Source of the DNA: Bacteroidota bacterium
Lineage (GTDB): Bacteria > Bacteroidota > Bacteroidia > Bacteroidales > VadinHA17
Length of the DNA: 9,404 nt
Direction: 5' to 3'
Assembly: GCA_016868515.1 (NCBI GenBank)
Contig: VGGM01000030.1
Location: forward strand, 1-9,404
Below, in pieces: positions 1 through 6,487 of this stretch. Position numbers and translations under genes: made by a program. Every line of letters starts with the position of its first letter. Within the stretch, counting starts at the first letter, position 1. The notes beneath the pieces are model-generated. The model was not told the origin of the DNA. It saw nothing but the letters and a program-made list of their open reading frames with translations, and searched no databases.

Positions 1-1
1 C

Positions 2-505
2 GAAAACCGGCCCATAAGGGATATCAGGAGCAGTTTTTTCCTGCCGCTGATAACCCTTGCGGCACTTTCGGCCACGCTGGGATCACTCTTCTTTACCCAT
101 GGCGGTTTGTCACTGTTTTATCCCCTCTTTATGGGAGTCAGGTTTTTTCTGCTACTCCTCTCGGCGACCTGGTTCTCGGCAATTATTCTGAATGAGATAA
201 CCAGTGCCCTCGACCTTGGCAAAGACTTCACACGGGCATTCAAACTTACAGGCTATTCACTCGGCCCGTTTTATATATGCCAGATAATAAGTCTCCTTTT
301 CGAGTCACTGCTCTTCATTAATCTTCTTTCAATATACAGCCTGTATATATTCTGGCTGGGTATGGAAAAACTGGCCGACCCTCCCGAACATAAGAAGATG
401 CCTCTTATGATCGCCGCCTGGGTGTCGATAATTGGTGTTTACATAGCATTCAACTGGGTTCTCCGCACACTTATTGACGGTATCTACTTCACCATTTTCG
501 GTTAG
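2..505 (+). CDS. Yip1-like multi-pass membrane protein, 3' part
   Basis: The reading frame is open from the left edge of the window to a TAG at 503-505. This gives the last 167 residues of a protein whose start lies outside. The visible part is very hydrophobic, with about four membrane segments: roughly residues 11-33, 38-64, 79-120 (long enough for two passes) and 134-160, separated by short polar loops such as one containing LADPPEHKK. This pattern, with the conserved-looking 'FWLGMEKLADPPEHKKMPL' stretch before the last helix, resembles bacterial Yip1-domain proteins, which are inner-membrane proteins of unknown function. The stop lies only 6 bases before the smpB ATG, so the two are probably co-transcribed. 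A leucine TTG at 107 could be misread as a start, but the frame continues upstream and encodes another hydrophobic segment, so 107 is not the true start. The family assignment is by overall character, not by a catalytic motif. Confidence 0.65.
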   Translation, partial: ENRPIRDIRSSFFLPLITLAALSATLGSLFFTHGGLSLFYPLFMGVRFFLLLLSATWFSAIILNEITSALDLGKDFTRAFKLTGYSLGPFYICQIISLLFESLLFINLLSIYSLYIFWLGMEKLADPPEHKKMPLMIAAWVSIIGVYIAFNWVLRTLIDGIYFTIFG

Positions 506-511
506 AAACTG

Positions 512-970
512 ATGAAAAGGGGTTCCTCCAATATCACCATTAAAAACCGCAGGGCTTCATTCGAATATGAGTTCATTGAACGGTTCATTGCCGGTATACA
601 GCTGAAGGGAACCGAGATTAAAGCCCTGCGCCTTGGCAAAGCCAGCCTGAATGACTCCTTTTGTCAGTTCTACAGGGGCGAACTCTTCGTAAAGGGACTG
701 CACATATCGGAATACGACTGGGGGAACCTTAACAATCACGAACCTCTGAGGGAGAGGCGGCTGCTTCTTACCGCCAGGGAACTGAGAAAGCTGGAGAGGA
801 AGGTGAAGGAGAGCGGACTGACCATCATCGTTCTTAAGATATTCATCAACGACAGAGGTCTTGCCAAGGTGGAAATAGCACTGGCAAAAGGAAAGAAAAC
901 GTACGATAAGAGAGAGGATCTCAGGCAAAAGGATGCCCGCAGGGAAATGGACAGAAGCATGAAGAAGTGA
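512..970 (+). CDS. smpB: SsrA-binding protein SmpB
   Basis: This 152-residue protein matches SmpB in length and in conserved blocks. SmpB binds tmRNA (ssrA) and carries it into the A site of ribosomes stalled on broken mRNAs, so that the nascent chain is tagged for degradation and the ribosome is released. Visible hallmarks are the N-terminal '[18 protein letters not shown]' strand (residues 12-29), the [11 protein letters not shown]-binding segment (33-40), the HISEYDWG block (64-71), an [11 protein letters not shown] stretch (76-86), and the basic C-terminal part with [12 protein letters not shown] (125-136). The tail after residue 137 is lysine- and arginine-rich. In known SmpB proteins this tail is disordered in solution and lies in the mRNA channel on the ribosome. 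The ATG at 512 follows the upstream stop by 6 bases and has no obvious Shine-Dalgarno, which is common in Bacteroidota. No ssrA gene is visible in the window. Confidence 0.97.
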   Translation: MKRGSSNITIKNRRASFEYEFIERFIAGIQLKGTEIKALRLGKASLNDSFCQFYRGELFVKGLHISEYDWGNLNNHEPLRERRLLLTARELRKLERKVKESGLTIIVLKIFINDRGLAKVEIALAKGKKTYDKREDLRQKDARREMDRSMKK

Positions 971-993
971 CCATAAGACCTGATTCAGGGAGA

Positions 994-1761
994 TCACCTT
1001 CCGGTAAACCTGCGAGCCTCATCGGGTGTCACCTGCCGGCCGCCGATCCAGGCAACGATGAACGGTCCCTCAATACCGGCCTTACTGAAAAAACCGAGCA
1101 GTGCCTCAGCACATGCATAGGTCTGACAGTTGCCTGCCTGGTACTTCCGGATGTTTCCGGCAGTTACCACGGTTACAGGTTCGCTGAATGAAACACCAAG
1201 CCTGCTCTTCAGTTCAGCCTCACTGAGCATTGCTGATGATGACAGAATCTGAACGCGAAAGACAACCTGTTCCTGGGTCTGGCCGGCTTTGATACCCCCG
1301 CCCGTGTCTGAAGGTACCGGCCTCCCTGTTCCCCCGATCATAACCCGTATTTCATCAACAGGGAGAACCTCACGTATATTACCGGTATTCACCTGGTAGA
1401 ACCTGCCGGTTACCAAAACCTGACCGGACATAGACCTTTCAGGCATCACCTCAATCCTTATGATAGCCTGGCGGCCGGCCGGGAAACGACTCCAGGCAAT
1501 ATTCAGACTGCTGCCGGCACCATAAAGATGCCCGCCTGCAATATCAGCCGCCCTGAAGCCAAATCCTACAGGGAAGTCAAGCTCAAGTCTGCAGGGACCG
1601 CTGTTAGCGGCTCCGTTGACAATCAACTCCACCGCCGACCAGCTGCCGGGAGGCCAGACACTATCACTCTTTATGGTTACCCCGGTTTGCTGTCCGTTCA
1701 GAAACTGACCGGCTATGAGAGCCGATGCAACAACTACTATACGAAACCACAATCTCACCAC
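994..1761 (-). CDS. Secreted Ig-like protein with SPOR-like C-terminus
   Basis: This 255-residue protein starts with a basic then hydrophobic stretch (residues 2-20) that reads as a signal peptide, with likely cleavage around LNG-QQ (21-25). Residues about 26-142 are rich in beta-strand patterns and resemble a cohesin-like or Ig-like extracellular domain. A Gly/Pro/Ser-rich linker follows (about 143-163). Residues about 165-238 (from VVFRVQILSSS to GPFIVAWIGG) match the pattern of Bacteroidota SPOR-like domains: an initial FRVQI strand, a KYQAG-type middle strand, an alpha helix, and a final FIVAW strand. SPOR domains bind glycan strands stripped of peptides in peptidoglycan; that role here is inferred. 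The region has two cysteines (C212, C217), unusual enough to note. The start is GTG at 1761-1759, followed at once by a second GTG; it lies 3 bases after the stop of the LOG gene with no Shine-Dalgarno, suggesting translational coupling. It is convergent with smpB. The exact function is unknown. Confidence 0.75.
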   Translation of the reverse strand: MVRLWFRIVVVASALIAGQFLNGQQTGVTIKSDSVWPPGSWSAVELIVNGAANSGPCRLELDFPVGFGFRAADIAGGHLYGAGSSLNIAWSRFPAGRQAIIRIEVMPERSMSGQVLVTGRFYQVNTGNIREVLPVDEIRVMIGGTGRPVPSDTGGGIKAGQTQEQVVFRVQILSSSAMLSEAELKSRLGVSFSEPVTVVTAGNIRKYQAGNCQTYACAEALLGFFSKAGIEGPFIVAWIGGRQVTPDEARRFTGR

Positions 1762-1764
1762 AAA

Positions 1765-2472
1765 TCAGAAATTCGGGCTGAGCAGATACCTGGTATAAAA
1801 CCTGTCTATCAGATCAATTGCCTCATCGGCTGTGTCAACCACTGAATAGAGGTCCAGGTCCGATTCCGATATATTTCCCTCCTCAAGCATCACCTCCCTG
1901 ATCCACTGAACCAGTCCTTCCCAGTATTTCGCACCGACAAGAATTATAGGGAAGGTGCCGATTTTACGTGTCTGTATCAGGGTTATGGCCTCAAAAAGCT
2001 CATCGAAGGTACCAAAGCCACCCGGCAGAACAATGAATCCCTGCGCATACTTCATAAACATAACCTTCCTTATAAAGAAATGGTCGAATGTTATCAGCTT
2101 GTCGGTGTCAATATAATCGTTGGGCTTCTGCTCAAACGGAAGGTCAATGTTTATTCCTACCGATTTACCGTTACCCCGCCTTGCACCCTTGTTGGCAGCC
2201 TCCATTATACCTGGACCTCCGCCGGTAATCACCCCGTAACCCTTCTGGGTAAGCCTGAAAGCGATATCTTCGGCAAGCTTGTAATATTTGTTATTGTGAT
2301 GCGTGCGGGCGGAACCGAAAATTGATACACAGGGGCCAATGCGTGCCAGCTTCTCGAATCCCTCCACAAACTCCGAGATAATCTTGAAAACCCTCCACGA
2401 GTCCATCGTGTGAATCTCATTCCATGTTTTGGGCTCGAATGCCTCCTTTACAAGATCTGCTGATTTATCCAT
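1765..2472 (-). CDS. LOG-family nucleoside-monophosphate phosphoribohydrolase (TIGR00730-type)
   Basis: This 235-residue Rossmann-fold protein belongs to the LOG (lysine decarboxylase-like, TIGR00730) family. Characterised members cleave the N-glycosidic bond of nucleoside 5'-monophosphates, including cytokinin ribotides in plants, giving free base and ribose 5-phosphate. In ordinary bacteria the physiological substrate is usually unknown. Diagnostic motifs are GGGPGIMEAANKGA (84-97), the FFIRKVMFM segment with the conserved Arg-Lys (R135-K136), and LPGGFGTFDELFEAI (149-163), which forms the PGGxGTxxE phosphate and catalytic site. Residues 1-42 form a mostly helical N-terminal extension compared with the shortest LOG proteins. 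Despite older database labels there is no reason to call it a lysine decarboxylase. The ATG at 2472 is the first start after an in-frame TAA 12 bases upstream. It follows uvrA by 46 bases and precedes the SPOR-like gene by 3, so it probably belongs to the same transcription unit. It is probably cytoplasmic, having no signal peptide. Confidence 0.92.
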   Translation of the reverse strand: MDKSADLVKEAFEPKTWNEIHTMDSWRVFKIISEFVEGFEKLARIGPCVSIFGSARTHHNNKYYKLAEDIAFRLTQKGYGVITGGGPGIMEAANKGARRGNGKSVGINIDLPFEQKPNDYIDTDKLITFDHFFIRKVMFMKYAQGFIVLPGGFGTFDELFEAITLIQTRKIGTFPIILVGAKYWEGLVQWIREVMLEEGNISESDLDLYSVVDTADEAIDLIDRFYTRYLLSPNF

Positions 2473-2518
2473 ACCTGGTTGTTATCTGTTCCTTTTATAG
2501 GATTGTAAATATAGTCAA

Positions 2519-5365
2519 TTATCCCGCAAATGAGAACTCCTGGTTCAGGAATATTCCGGTCAGGCTTCCCGCCTCCCTGGCTACCTCCTCGGGGGTTCCG
2601 GTGGCAACAACGTGCCCCCCGTCACTGCCCCCTTCCGGACCCAGATCAATTATGTAGTCGGCTGTCTTTATCACATCCATATTGTGCTCAATCACTATAA
2701 CCGTATTCCCCCTGTCGGCAAGCCTGTTCAATACCTCAAGCAAAACCCTTACATCGTCAAAGTGCAGGCCGGTGGTTGGTTCGTCAAGAACGTACAGGGT
2801 TTTACCGGTATCGCGCCTTGACAGCTCAGTGGCCAGCTTAACCCTCTGCGATTCACCTCCCGACAGGGTGGTGGATGACTGCCCCAGTTTTATATACCCG
2901 AGTCCCACATCCTGCAGTGTCTTTACCTTATTAAAAATTGAAGGTATACTCGCAAAGAACTCAACCGCCATGTTTACAGTCATGTCAAGAACATCGCTGA
3001 TTGACTTCCCCTTATACTGTACTTCAAGCGTCTCCCTGTTGTAACGCTTACCGTTACATTCACTGCAAACCACATATACATCGGGAAGGAAGTTCATTAC
3101 AATGGTCTTCACCCCTGCTCCTTCACAAGCCTCACACCTGCCTCCCTTAACGTTGAAGGAGAACCTGCCTGCCCCGAATCCCCTTATCTTTGCCTCAGTG
3201 GTTTGCTCAAACAGCTTCCTTATATCGGTGAACAAACCGGTGTAGGTGGCAGGATTCGACCTTGGAGTACGGCCAATAGGCGCCTGGCTCACTTCAATTA
3301 TCTTGTCAATGTTATCTATCCCTTCAACCGAATTGCACGGCAGCGCATTGCGGCCGGCTCCGTAAAGCCTGCGAGCTATGTAAGGCTGCAGCGTATGGTT
3401 AATAAGCGATGATTTCCCGCTGCCCGACACACCCGTAACACATATCAGCCTGCCCAGCGGCAGTTCAACGTCAACGTTCCTCAGGTTGTTGCCCGTTGCC
3501 CCGCGAATCGCAATGGTTTTACCGTTCCCTTCCCTCCTTCGCACCGGCACCGGTATTGTCCTGCTCTTATTCAGGTATCCGGCTGTAATAGTCTCCATTC
3601 CCATTATCTCTTCGGGGGAACCCTGGGCAACCAGCCTGCCGCCATGACGGCCTGCTCCCGGACCCAGGTCTATTATGTTGTCGGCCGACAGTATCATGTC
3701 GCGGTCATGCTCAACCACTATAACCGAATTGCCCGCATCACGCAACTGCTTGAGCGATCCTATCAGCCGCTGATTGTCGCGCTGGTGAAGACCAATGCTG
3801 GGCTCGTCGAGTATGTAAAGCACATTCACAAGTCTCGACCCGATCTGAGTTGCAAGCCTTATGCGCTGACTCTCACCGCCTGAAAGGGTTCGGGCTCCCC
3901 TGTTTAGCGAAAGATAGGTCAACCCCACAGCTTCAAGAAAACTCAGCCTCGACCTGATCTCCTTTAAAACCTCCGACGCAATCTTCCGCTGCCTTTCACT
4001 AAGCTTATCCTCTGCAATACTCAGCCACACAGACAATTCCCTGATATCCATCGACGCCAGTTCACCTATGTTCCTGTCAGCAATCCTGAACCACAACGCC
4101 TCTTTCTTCAGCCGGGTTCCGCCACATTCGGTGCAGGTCTCATAATTCACGTAATGCTCTCTGGGCCTGGTACTCTCCTTACCGCTCCCGCCCCCGCTTC
4201 CGTTACCGTTTATTGCCTCAGTGTTGCTCACATATCCAACCACCCCCTCGAAGGTGAGAAAATAGTTCGACGTCATTCCAAGGGGAGTGTTCGAAAGCTT
4301 CAGCACCTCATCCGACCCGAAAAGAATCTTGTTGATTGCCTCTTCACCCATATCCTTCAGCGGTGTGTCGAGGGTGAACCCGTTCTTCTCTCCCAGAGCT
4401 TCAAGCTGCCAGAATATCCAAACGTTCCTGTAACGCCCCAGCGGAGCTATTCCCCCCTGTCTTATGCTCAGGCTTCTGTCGGGAAGTATCCGGTCAGAAT
4501 CTATCTTCGACACCTCCCCCAGCCCGTTACATACCTCACAGGCCCCCTGTGGTGAGTTGAACGAAAAGGTATGAGGGGCCGGTTCATTGTATGATATACC
4601 GGTAACAGGGCACATCAGGTGCCGGCTGAAATAACGGTAATCACCGCTGTCAGAATCAAGTACCATCATCACACCTTCTCCCTGATCGAGGGCTGTGAGT
4701 ACCGAGCTCCTCAGACGCTTCTCATCAGTGCCGGCAACCTTCAGTTTGTCTATTACCAGCTCTATGTAATGGGTCTTGTACCTGTCAAGTTTCAACCCCG
4801 GTGTAAGCTCCGTTATCGCCCCGTTGACCCTTGCCGACAAAAACCCCTTTCGCCGCAGCTGTTCGAATAGTTCCCTGTAGTGTCCTTTCCTCCCCTTTAC
4901 CACTGGCGACAATATGTATATACGGTTCCCGGCAAATTTTTCCTGTATCAGTTCAACTATCCTGATATCGGTGTACTTAACCATCTTTTCACCCGATGCA
5001 TATGACCAGGCCTCACCTGCCCTGGCATATAGAAGTCTCAGAAAATCATATATTTCGGTAATGGTACCGACTGTCGATCGCGGATTCCTGTTCGTAGTCT
5101 TCTGCTCTATTGAAATAACCGGGCTGAGCCCTGTTATCCTGTCAACATCGGGGCGTTCCATTCCACCCAGAAACTGACGCGCATAAGCCGACAGGGTCTC
5201 CATGTACCTGCGCTGACCCTCGGCATAGATAGTGTCGAATGCCAGCGACGACTTTCCACTCCCGCTCAGTCCGGTTATCACAACAAGCTTGTTCCTGGGT
5301 ATTATCAGGTCAAGGTTCTTGAGGTTGTGAACCCTTGCTCCCGATATGGCAATCTCCTCCTTCAT
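2519..5365 (-). CDS. uvrA: UvrABC system protein A (excision nuclease ATPase)
   Basis: This 948-residue protein is full-length UvrA, the damage-recognition ATPase of nucleotide-excision repair; it scans DNA as a dimer and loads UvrB at lesions. It contains two ABC ATPase modules. Module I has Walker A GLSGSGKSS (32-40), signature LSGGESQ (494-500) and Walker B LYILDEP (516-522). Module II has Walker A GVSGSGKSS (645-653), signature LSGGESQ (834-840) and Walker B LYVLDEP (857-863). The UvrB-contact region lies about residues 120-245 and the insertion region about 290-400. The C-terminal zinc module is intact (C744, C747, C767, C770), as is the pair C411/C414. The first zinc module appears altered: C252, C276 and C279 are present but the second position is T255. 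A Gly/Ser/Asn-rich tract (386-396) precedes C411. The start is ATG at 5365, 11 bases after the transglycosylase stop, with only a weak GGGG as possible ribosome-binding site, so the two genes are probably co-transcribed. Confidence 0.98.
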   Translation of the reverse strand: MKEEIAISGARVHNLKNLDLIIPRNKLVVITGLSGSGKSSLAFDTIYAEGQRRYMETLSAYARQFLGGMERPDVDRITGLSPVISIEQKTTNRNPRSTVGTITEIYDFLRLLYARAGEAWSYASGEKMVKYTDIRIVELIQEKFAGNRIYILSPVVKGRKGHYRELFEQLRRKGFLSARVNGAITELTPGLKLDRYKTHYIELVIDKLKVAGTDEKRLRSSVLTALDQGEGVMMVLDSDSGDYRYFSRHLMCPVTGISYNEPAPHTFSFNSPQGACEVCNGLGEVSKIDSDRILPDRSLSIRQGGIAPLGRYRNVWIFWQLEALGEKNGFTLDTPLKDMGEEAINKILFGSDEVLKLSNTPLGMTSNYFLTFEGVVGYVSNTEAINGNGSGGGSGKESTRPREHYVNYETCTECGGTRLKKEALWFRIADRNIGELASMDIRELSVWLSIAEDKLSERQRKIASEVLKEIRSRLSFLEAVGLTYLSLNRGARTLSGGESQRIRLATQIGSRLVNVLYILDEPSIGLHQRDNQRLIGSLKQLRDAGNSVIVVEHDRDMILSADNIIDLGPGAGRHGGRLVAQGSPEEIMGMETITAGYLNKSRTIPVPVRRREGNGKTIAIRGATGNNLRNVDVELPLGRLICVTGVSGSGKSSLINHTLQPYIARRLYGAGRNALPCNSVEGIDNIDKIIEVSQAPIGRTPRSNPATYTGLFTDIRKLFEQTTEAKIRGFGAGRFSFNVKGGRCEACEGAGVKTIVMNFLPDVYVVCSECNGKRYNRETLEVQYKGKSISDVLDMTVNMAVEFFASIPSIFNKVKTLQDVGLGYIKLGQSSTTLSGGESQRVKLATELSRRDTGKTLYVLDEPTTGLHFDDVRVLLEVLNRLADRGNTVIVIEHNMDVIKTADYIIDLGPEGGSDGGHVVATGTPEEVAREAGSLTGIFLNQEFSFAG

Positions 5366-5376
5366 CCGATTAACCC

Positions 5377-6345
5377 CTACTGCTCCTGATCACCGCTCTC
5401 CAACCTGACTCCCCTTGCCCCGGGCTCGGGTACCATGATTGAATAGGTTCTCGCCCGGCTGTTGGTGAGGAACGGCTTCCTCAGCCATGGATTGAGAAAC
5501 TTGATTATTTTGTAGTTTGTACCATGCTGTTTGGCAAACTCCTCAAATGAAGGTACGGCGGTGTTTACCGTAACCGGTGCAGATGGTATGGGGGGATAGA
5601 GGTCTTCCTTTGAAATAACGATTCCATACTTGCCGGGTTCAGTAAAGATCAGCTTGTAAGAAGCCACACGGAAAATGTACCGGGCTGTCTCTTCATTAAG
5701 CAAAAGATCATAGTAGCTGTTTTCCTTCTGTATCGAAATCTGTTCATCAATGCCCCTGTTGCCGGCATTGTACGAAGCGGCAGCAAGTGTCCAGCTACCG
5801 TATTTCTCGTATGATTTCAGCAGGTAGCGGCATGCGAAGTGCGTTGACTTTACGAGGTCGTATCTCTCATCAACCTCATCATTTATCTCCATGCCGTACT
5901 CCTTACCTGTTGCTTCCATTATCTGCCAGAACCCTGTTGCCCCAACAGGCGAAACCAGGTTGGAGAGATCGCTCTCGGCAACAGCCAGATACTTGAAATC
6001 GTCGGGGATGCCATATTCCGACAGAATAGGCTCAATTACGGGAAAGAACCTGTTGGCCCTCTTAATAAGGGTAATTGTGGCTGAATGACGGTAGGCACTG
6101 ATAAGTATCTCACGGTCGAGGCTCTCCCTGGTGTCGAAATTCTCAAGAGGCATCCGCTCTCCTGCAAAATAAAATTCATCGGGTAAAGCAAATGAGACTA
6201 CCTGGTAAGGCATCTCCCGTATCATTTCCCGTAAACCGGCATTGTGATCACGACTGAAACTCTGGGTTACCAGCGAAACTATAACTGCCACCTTTATAAT
6301 AATCAGTCCTGCAATAAGGACACGCTTCCTGTTTCTTGTCATCAT
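5377..6345 (-). CDS. Membrane-anchored GH23 lytic transglycosylase (MltD-like)
   Basis: This 322-residue protein has a basic N-terminus and one hydrophobic segment (about residues 9-27), acting as a membrane anchor or uncleaved signal, with the rest in the periplasm. Residues about 95-235 are a goose-lysozyme-type SLT domain (GH23). The catalytic glutamate is E124 in AVAESDL, followed by the conserved SPVGATGFWQIM block (132-143), and the ASYNAGNRG motif (190-198) matches the family's second signature. Such enzymes cleave the MurNAc-GlcNAc bond of peptidoglycan and leave 1,6-anhydro ends, during wall remodelling. Residues about 262-306, ending in FLNPWLR and YSIMVP, look like a single degenerate LysM-type peptidoglycan-binding region. 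Two adjacent ATGs exist at 6345 and 6342. The Shine-Dalgarno GGAG lies 4 bases before the first and 7 before the second, so the second may be the one used. It is the first gene after the promoter candidate and leads into uvrA. Confidence 0.9.
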   Translation of the reverse strand: MMTRNRKRVLIAGLIIIKVAVIVSLVTQSFSRDHNAGLREMIREMPYQVVSFALPDEFYFAGERMPLENFDTRESLDREILISAYRHSATITLIKRANRFFPVIEPILSEYGIPDDFKYLAVAESDLSNLVSPVGATGFWQIMEATGKEYGMEINDEVDERYDLVKSTHFACRYLLKSYEKYGSWTLAAASYNAGNRGIDEQISIQKENSYYDLLLNEETARYIFRVASYKLIFTEPGKYGIVISKEDLYPPIPSAPVTVNTAVPSFEEFAKQHGTNYKIIKFLNPWLRKPFLTNSRARTYSIMVPEPGARGVRLESGDQEQ

Positions 6346-6349
6346 ATCT

Positions 6350-6357
6350 CTCCTTCC
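6350..6357 (-). promoter_or_regulatory. Strong Shine-Dalgarno of the lytic transglycosylase gene
   Basis: On the minus strand the bases read GGAAGGAG, 4 bases before the ATG at 6345 and 7 bases before the adjacent ATG at 6342. This is the clearest Shine-Dalgarno in the window; the other leftward genes have weak or no recognisable sites. The spacing slightly favours the second ATG, which would remove one Met from the protein. Confidence 0.75.
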
Positions 6358-6373
6358 ATTTCCGGGGAAGCTG

Positions 6374-6401
6374 CAAATTTAGCTATAAAAACTGAAACAA
6401 A
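6374..6401 (-). promoter_or_regulatory. Candidate Bacteroidota sigma-A promoter for the transglycosylase-uvrA unit
   Basis: On the minus strand TAAATTTG (6381-6374) is a perfect match to the Bacteroidota -7 consensus TAnnTTTG. A TTTG (6401-6398) lies 16 bases upstream as the -33 element; this spacer is at or just below the lower end of the usual range. Transcription would begin about 6366-6368, giving a leader of about 20 bases that contains the strong Shine-Dalgarno. Position, orientation and leader length all fit. It probably drives the transglycosylase, uvrA, LOG and SPOR-like genes, since no equally good promoter is seen in the short gaps between them. Confidence 0.6.
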
Positions 6402-6412
6402 GCAGGAAGGGT

Positions 6413-6433
6413 GATGTCTGAAATATCAGCATC
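6413..6433. repeat. Small imperfect hairpin between the barrel gene and the transglycosylase promoter
   Basis: GATG (6413-6416) and CTGA (6418-6421) can pair with TCAG (6426-6429) and CATC (6430-6433). This gives an 8-base-pair stem with one bulged T and a 4-base loop. It lies in the 142-base gap (6346-6487), downstream of the barrel gene and just upstream of the transglycosylase promoter, where a terminator would be expected. There is no uridine run directly after it on either strand, so it is at best a weak terminator or RNA 3'-end structure. The remainder of the gap shows nothing else I can identify. Confidence 0.25.
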
Positions 6434-6487
6434 GCTGCCTGACAAACATAACCTGGGAGTAACCGGAGGCAGGGTGATAAGGGTTTT

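Noticed and set aside
107..109. TTG at 107 as the start of the Yip1-like gene
   Set aside because: The frame is open to the left edge and encodes a further hydrophobic segment, so the gene begins outside the window.
557..997. Long minus-strand open frame opposite smpB
   Set aside because: It lies entirely antisense to a confidently identified smpB and its translation shows no domain character.
964..1001. Inverted repeat GAAGTGA...TCACCTTC spanning the converging stop codons of smpB and the SPOR-like gene, with a small inner CCTGA/TCAGG palindrome
   Set aside because: Two facing TGA stops give TGA...TCA automatically, the outer arms need a bulge, the inner palindrome leaves almost no loop, and there is no T-run on either strand. 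Not enough for a bidirectional terminator.
2473..2518. TATATTTA in the gap between uvrA and the LOG gene as a promoter
   Set aside because: It matches TAnnTTTG except for the last base, but no TTTG lies at a suitable distance upstream; the short gap fits read-through from uvrA better.
4154..4555. Several plus-strand open frames opposite uvrA, up to 133 codons
   Set aside because: They are antisense to strongly conserved UvrA sequence, have no recognisable motifs or ribosome-binding sites, and reflect codon bias of the real gene.
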